A DNA stretch of 64,000 bases from Rhyacophila brunnea (Eukaryota; Arthropoda; Insecta; Trichoptera; Rhyacophilidae), in the NCBI GenBank assembly GCA_022495005.1, contig JAGYXB010000018.1, forward strand, positions 1,116,001-1,180,000, written 5' to 3'. The position numbers were made by a program, and so were the translations under genes. The notes beneath the pieces are model-generated. The model ran no database searches and was not told the DNA's origin. It saw only the letters and a list, made by a program, of their open reading frames with translations. Below are positions 63,134-64,000 of this stretch, piece after piece. How positions within the stretch are numbered: position 1 is the stretch's first letter; every line of letters starts with the position of its first letter.

Positions 63134-64000
63134 TATTATTTTCATCTGGTTTGTGATAAATTATGGTAGATAGCTAGATTTTATACCTACGTGTAAAAAC
63201 CTACAAATATTTATTTTATTAAACTGGAAAGCATATTTTTAACTTCCACCGTGCGCTCTTCACATACCACAAGGGTTTAAAATGGACCGGAGTGGACCGT
63301 AACGCAGCTTCGGCTTATGAAATGCTCGATATCACTGAACTACACAAAAATAAATTAGGTACCTAATGTCTCTCGATAATCGAACACGATCACTTTCAGT
63401 CCACGAGTAGCTGGCAACATTCAGTATCCGTCCGCGACGTCGTAAAACTACCTAAACCAAATTCACGAGATAGGTACCTAAATTAATATTTTCTAATCAT
63501 ATTTCTAGTTATATTATTAGTCAAATTTAAGTACCTACTTACACAATCAGAAGTCATAAAATAAAGAAGTCATAACATAACCACAACACATCGTAGTATT
63601 TTAATGCAACAGTTCCTATCCAATAAAATATAGGTAGTTAAGGTTTAGTTACTGTACATCTGGAATTATATAACCATATACTAACAGTTTAATTAAGCAT
63701 TAGGTCCATACTGACGTATTATTTGCTTCTTATTCTATAAACTAACAAACGACAAAGTGGCTTGATATCAGTGAATTTTACGCCTACGTTTCAGTTTATT
63801 ACTCGTTATTTTTGTCACAACTCACAAATAGTTGTCGATCTAGGTCTTAGGACCTAGGTCCTCACATAATACAGTGGCTGGAATCTGTTGGTTGAATGCA
63901 GAACCCGCCACCACTAGGTCTCCCACGATCATGGGCCCCACATCTTGAAACGGACCCCCAGGTTAGAAACTTTAGCGCTCCCCCTACTTATCGCTATGTG
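63134..64000. other. Intergenic stretch with a weak hAT-like end
   Basis: About 63280-63330 (AAAATGGACCGGAGTGGACC) resembles the CAGGGCTCGAAATGGA family but lacks clear ends. No gene recognised to the window edge. Confidence 0.3.

Overview
This window looks like a piece of an insect nuclear genome. It is AT-rich and intron-bearing, gene-sparse, and dense with decayed transposable elements of many classes. Short TAGGTACCTA-type tracts recur, as is common in Lepidoptera and aphid-like Hemiptera. I cannot fix the order or species from the sequence alone; a hemipteran is my guess, with low confidence.

Four genes can be built with clean splice sites or an intact frame. (1) A four-exon plus-strand gene at 2564-7709 encodes a 179-residue, four-helix MARVEL-like membrane protein, probably singles bar. 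(2) A single-exon plus-strand OXA1L gene at 26537-27781 encodes a mitochondrial inner-membrane insertase. (3) A five-exon minus-strand gene at 45383-51300 encodes the geranylgeranyltransferase type I beta subunit; all four introns keep phase and the product is 347 residues. (4) A two-exon minus-strand gene at 55452-56476 encodes a DTWD2-type tRNA acp3U transferase of 250 residues. They do not form a pathway; they are unrelated housekeeping or developmental genes separated by repeats. A broken, intron-containing fragment of the Paf1-complex gene Ctr9 lies at 14622-15330, and an unidentified exon-like ORF is boxed by a perfect 42-bp inverted repeat at 36907-37296.

The rest is mobile DNA. Class I: an RTE-like 3' fragment (17430-17953), a craniofacial-development-protein-2-type LINE with the RT catalytic block deleted (about 21000-23935), a 3.07-kb Jockey-group LINE with an 11-bp target duplication (33223-36291), two R1-like 3' ends inside introns of the GGTase gene, and two copies of a tRNA-headed SINE. 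Class II: a mariner (38102-39390), a pogo/Tigger-like element (30797-31673), a small TA-flanked MITE (29851-30017), several hAT-like elements with 8-bp duplications (5137, 10345, 20089, 51576, 61211), a TTA-flanked Harbinger-like MITE (1618-2059), a Helitron remnant (11892-13602) and foldback repeats around it (10850-14174).

The most unusual pattern is that at least three TA-flanked elements, plus one MITE and one undelimited locus, each carry their own short motif repeated in both orientations near the element ends. The motif differs completely between families: CGGCGGATTATAG, GGGGTCAnnTGAGCC, TCCCGAATATCCA, AGWTACGGC, CTTCGTACA. Other points worth checking are a cluster of three perfect TGACGTCA palindromes in 260 bp (16645-16909), a MITE that appears to supply the 3' UTR and poly(A) signal of the DTWD2 gene, and 57-bp perfect hairpin arms at 13998-14174.
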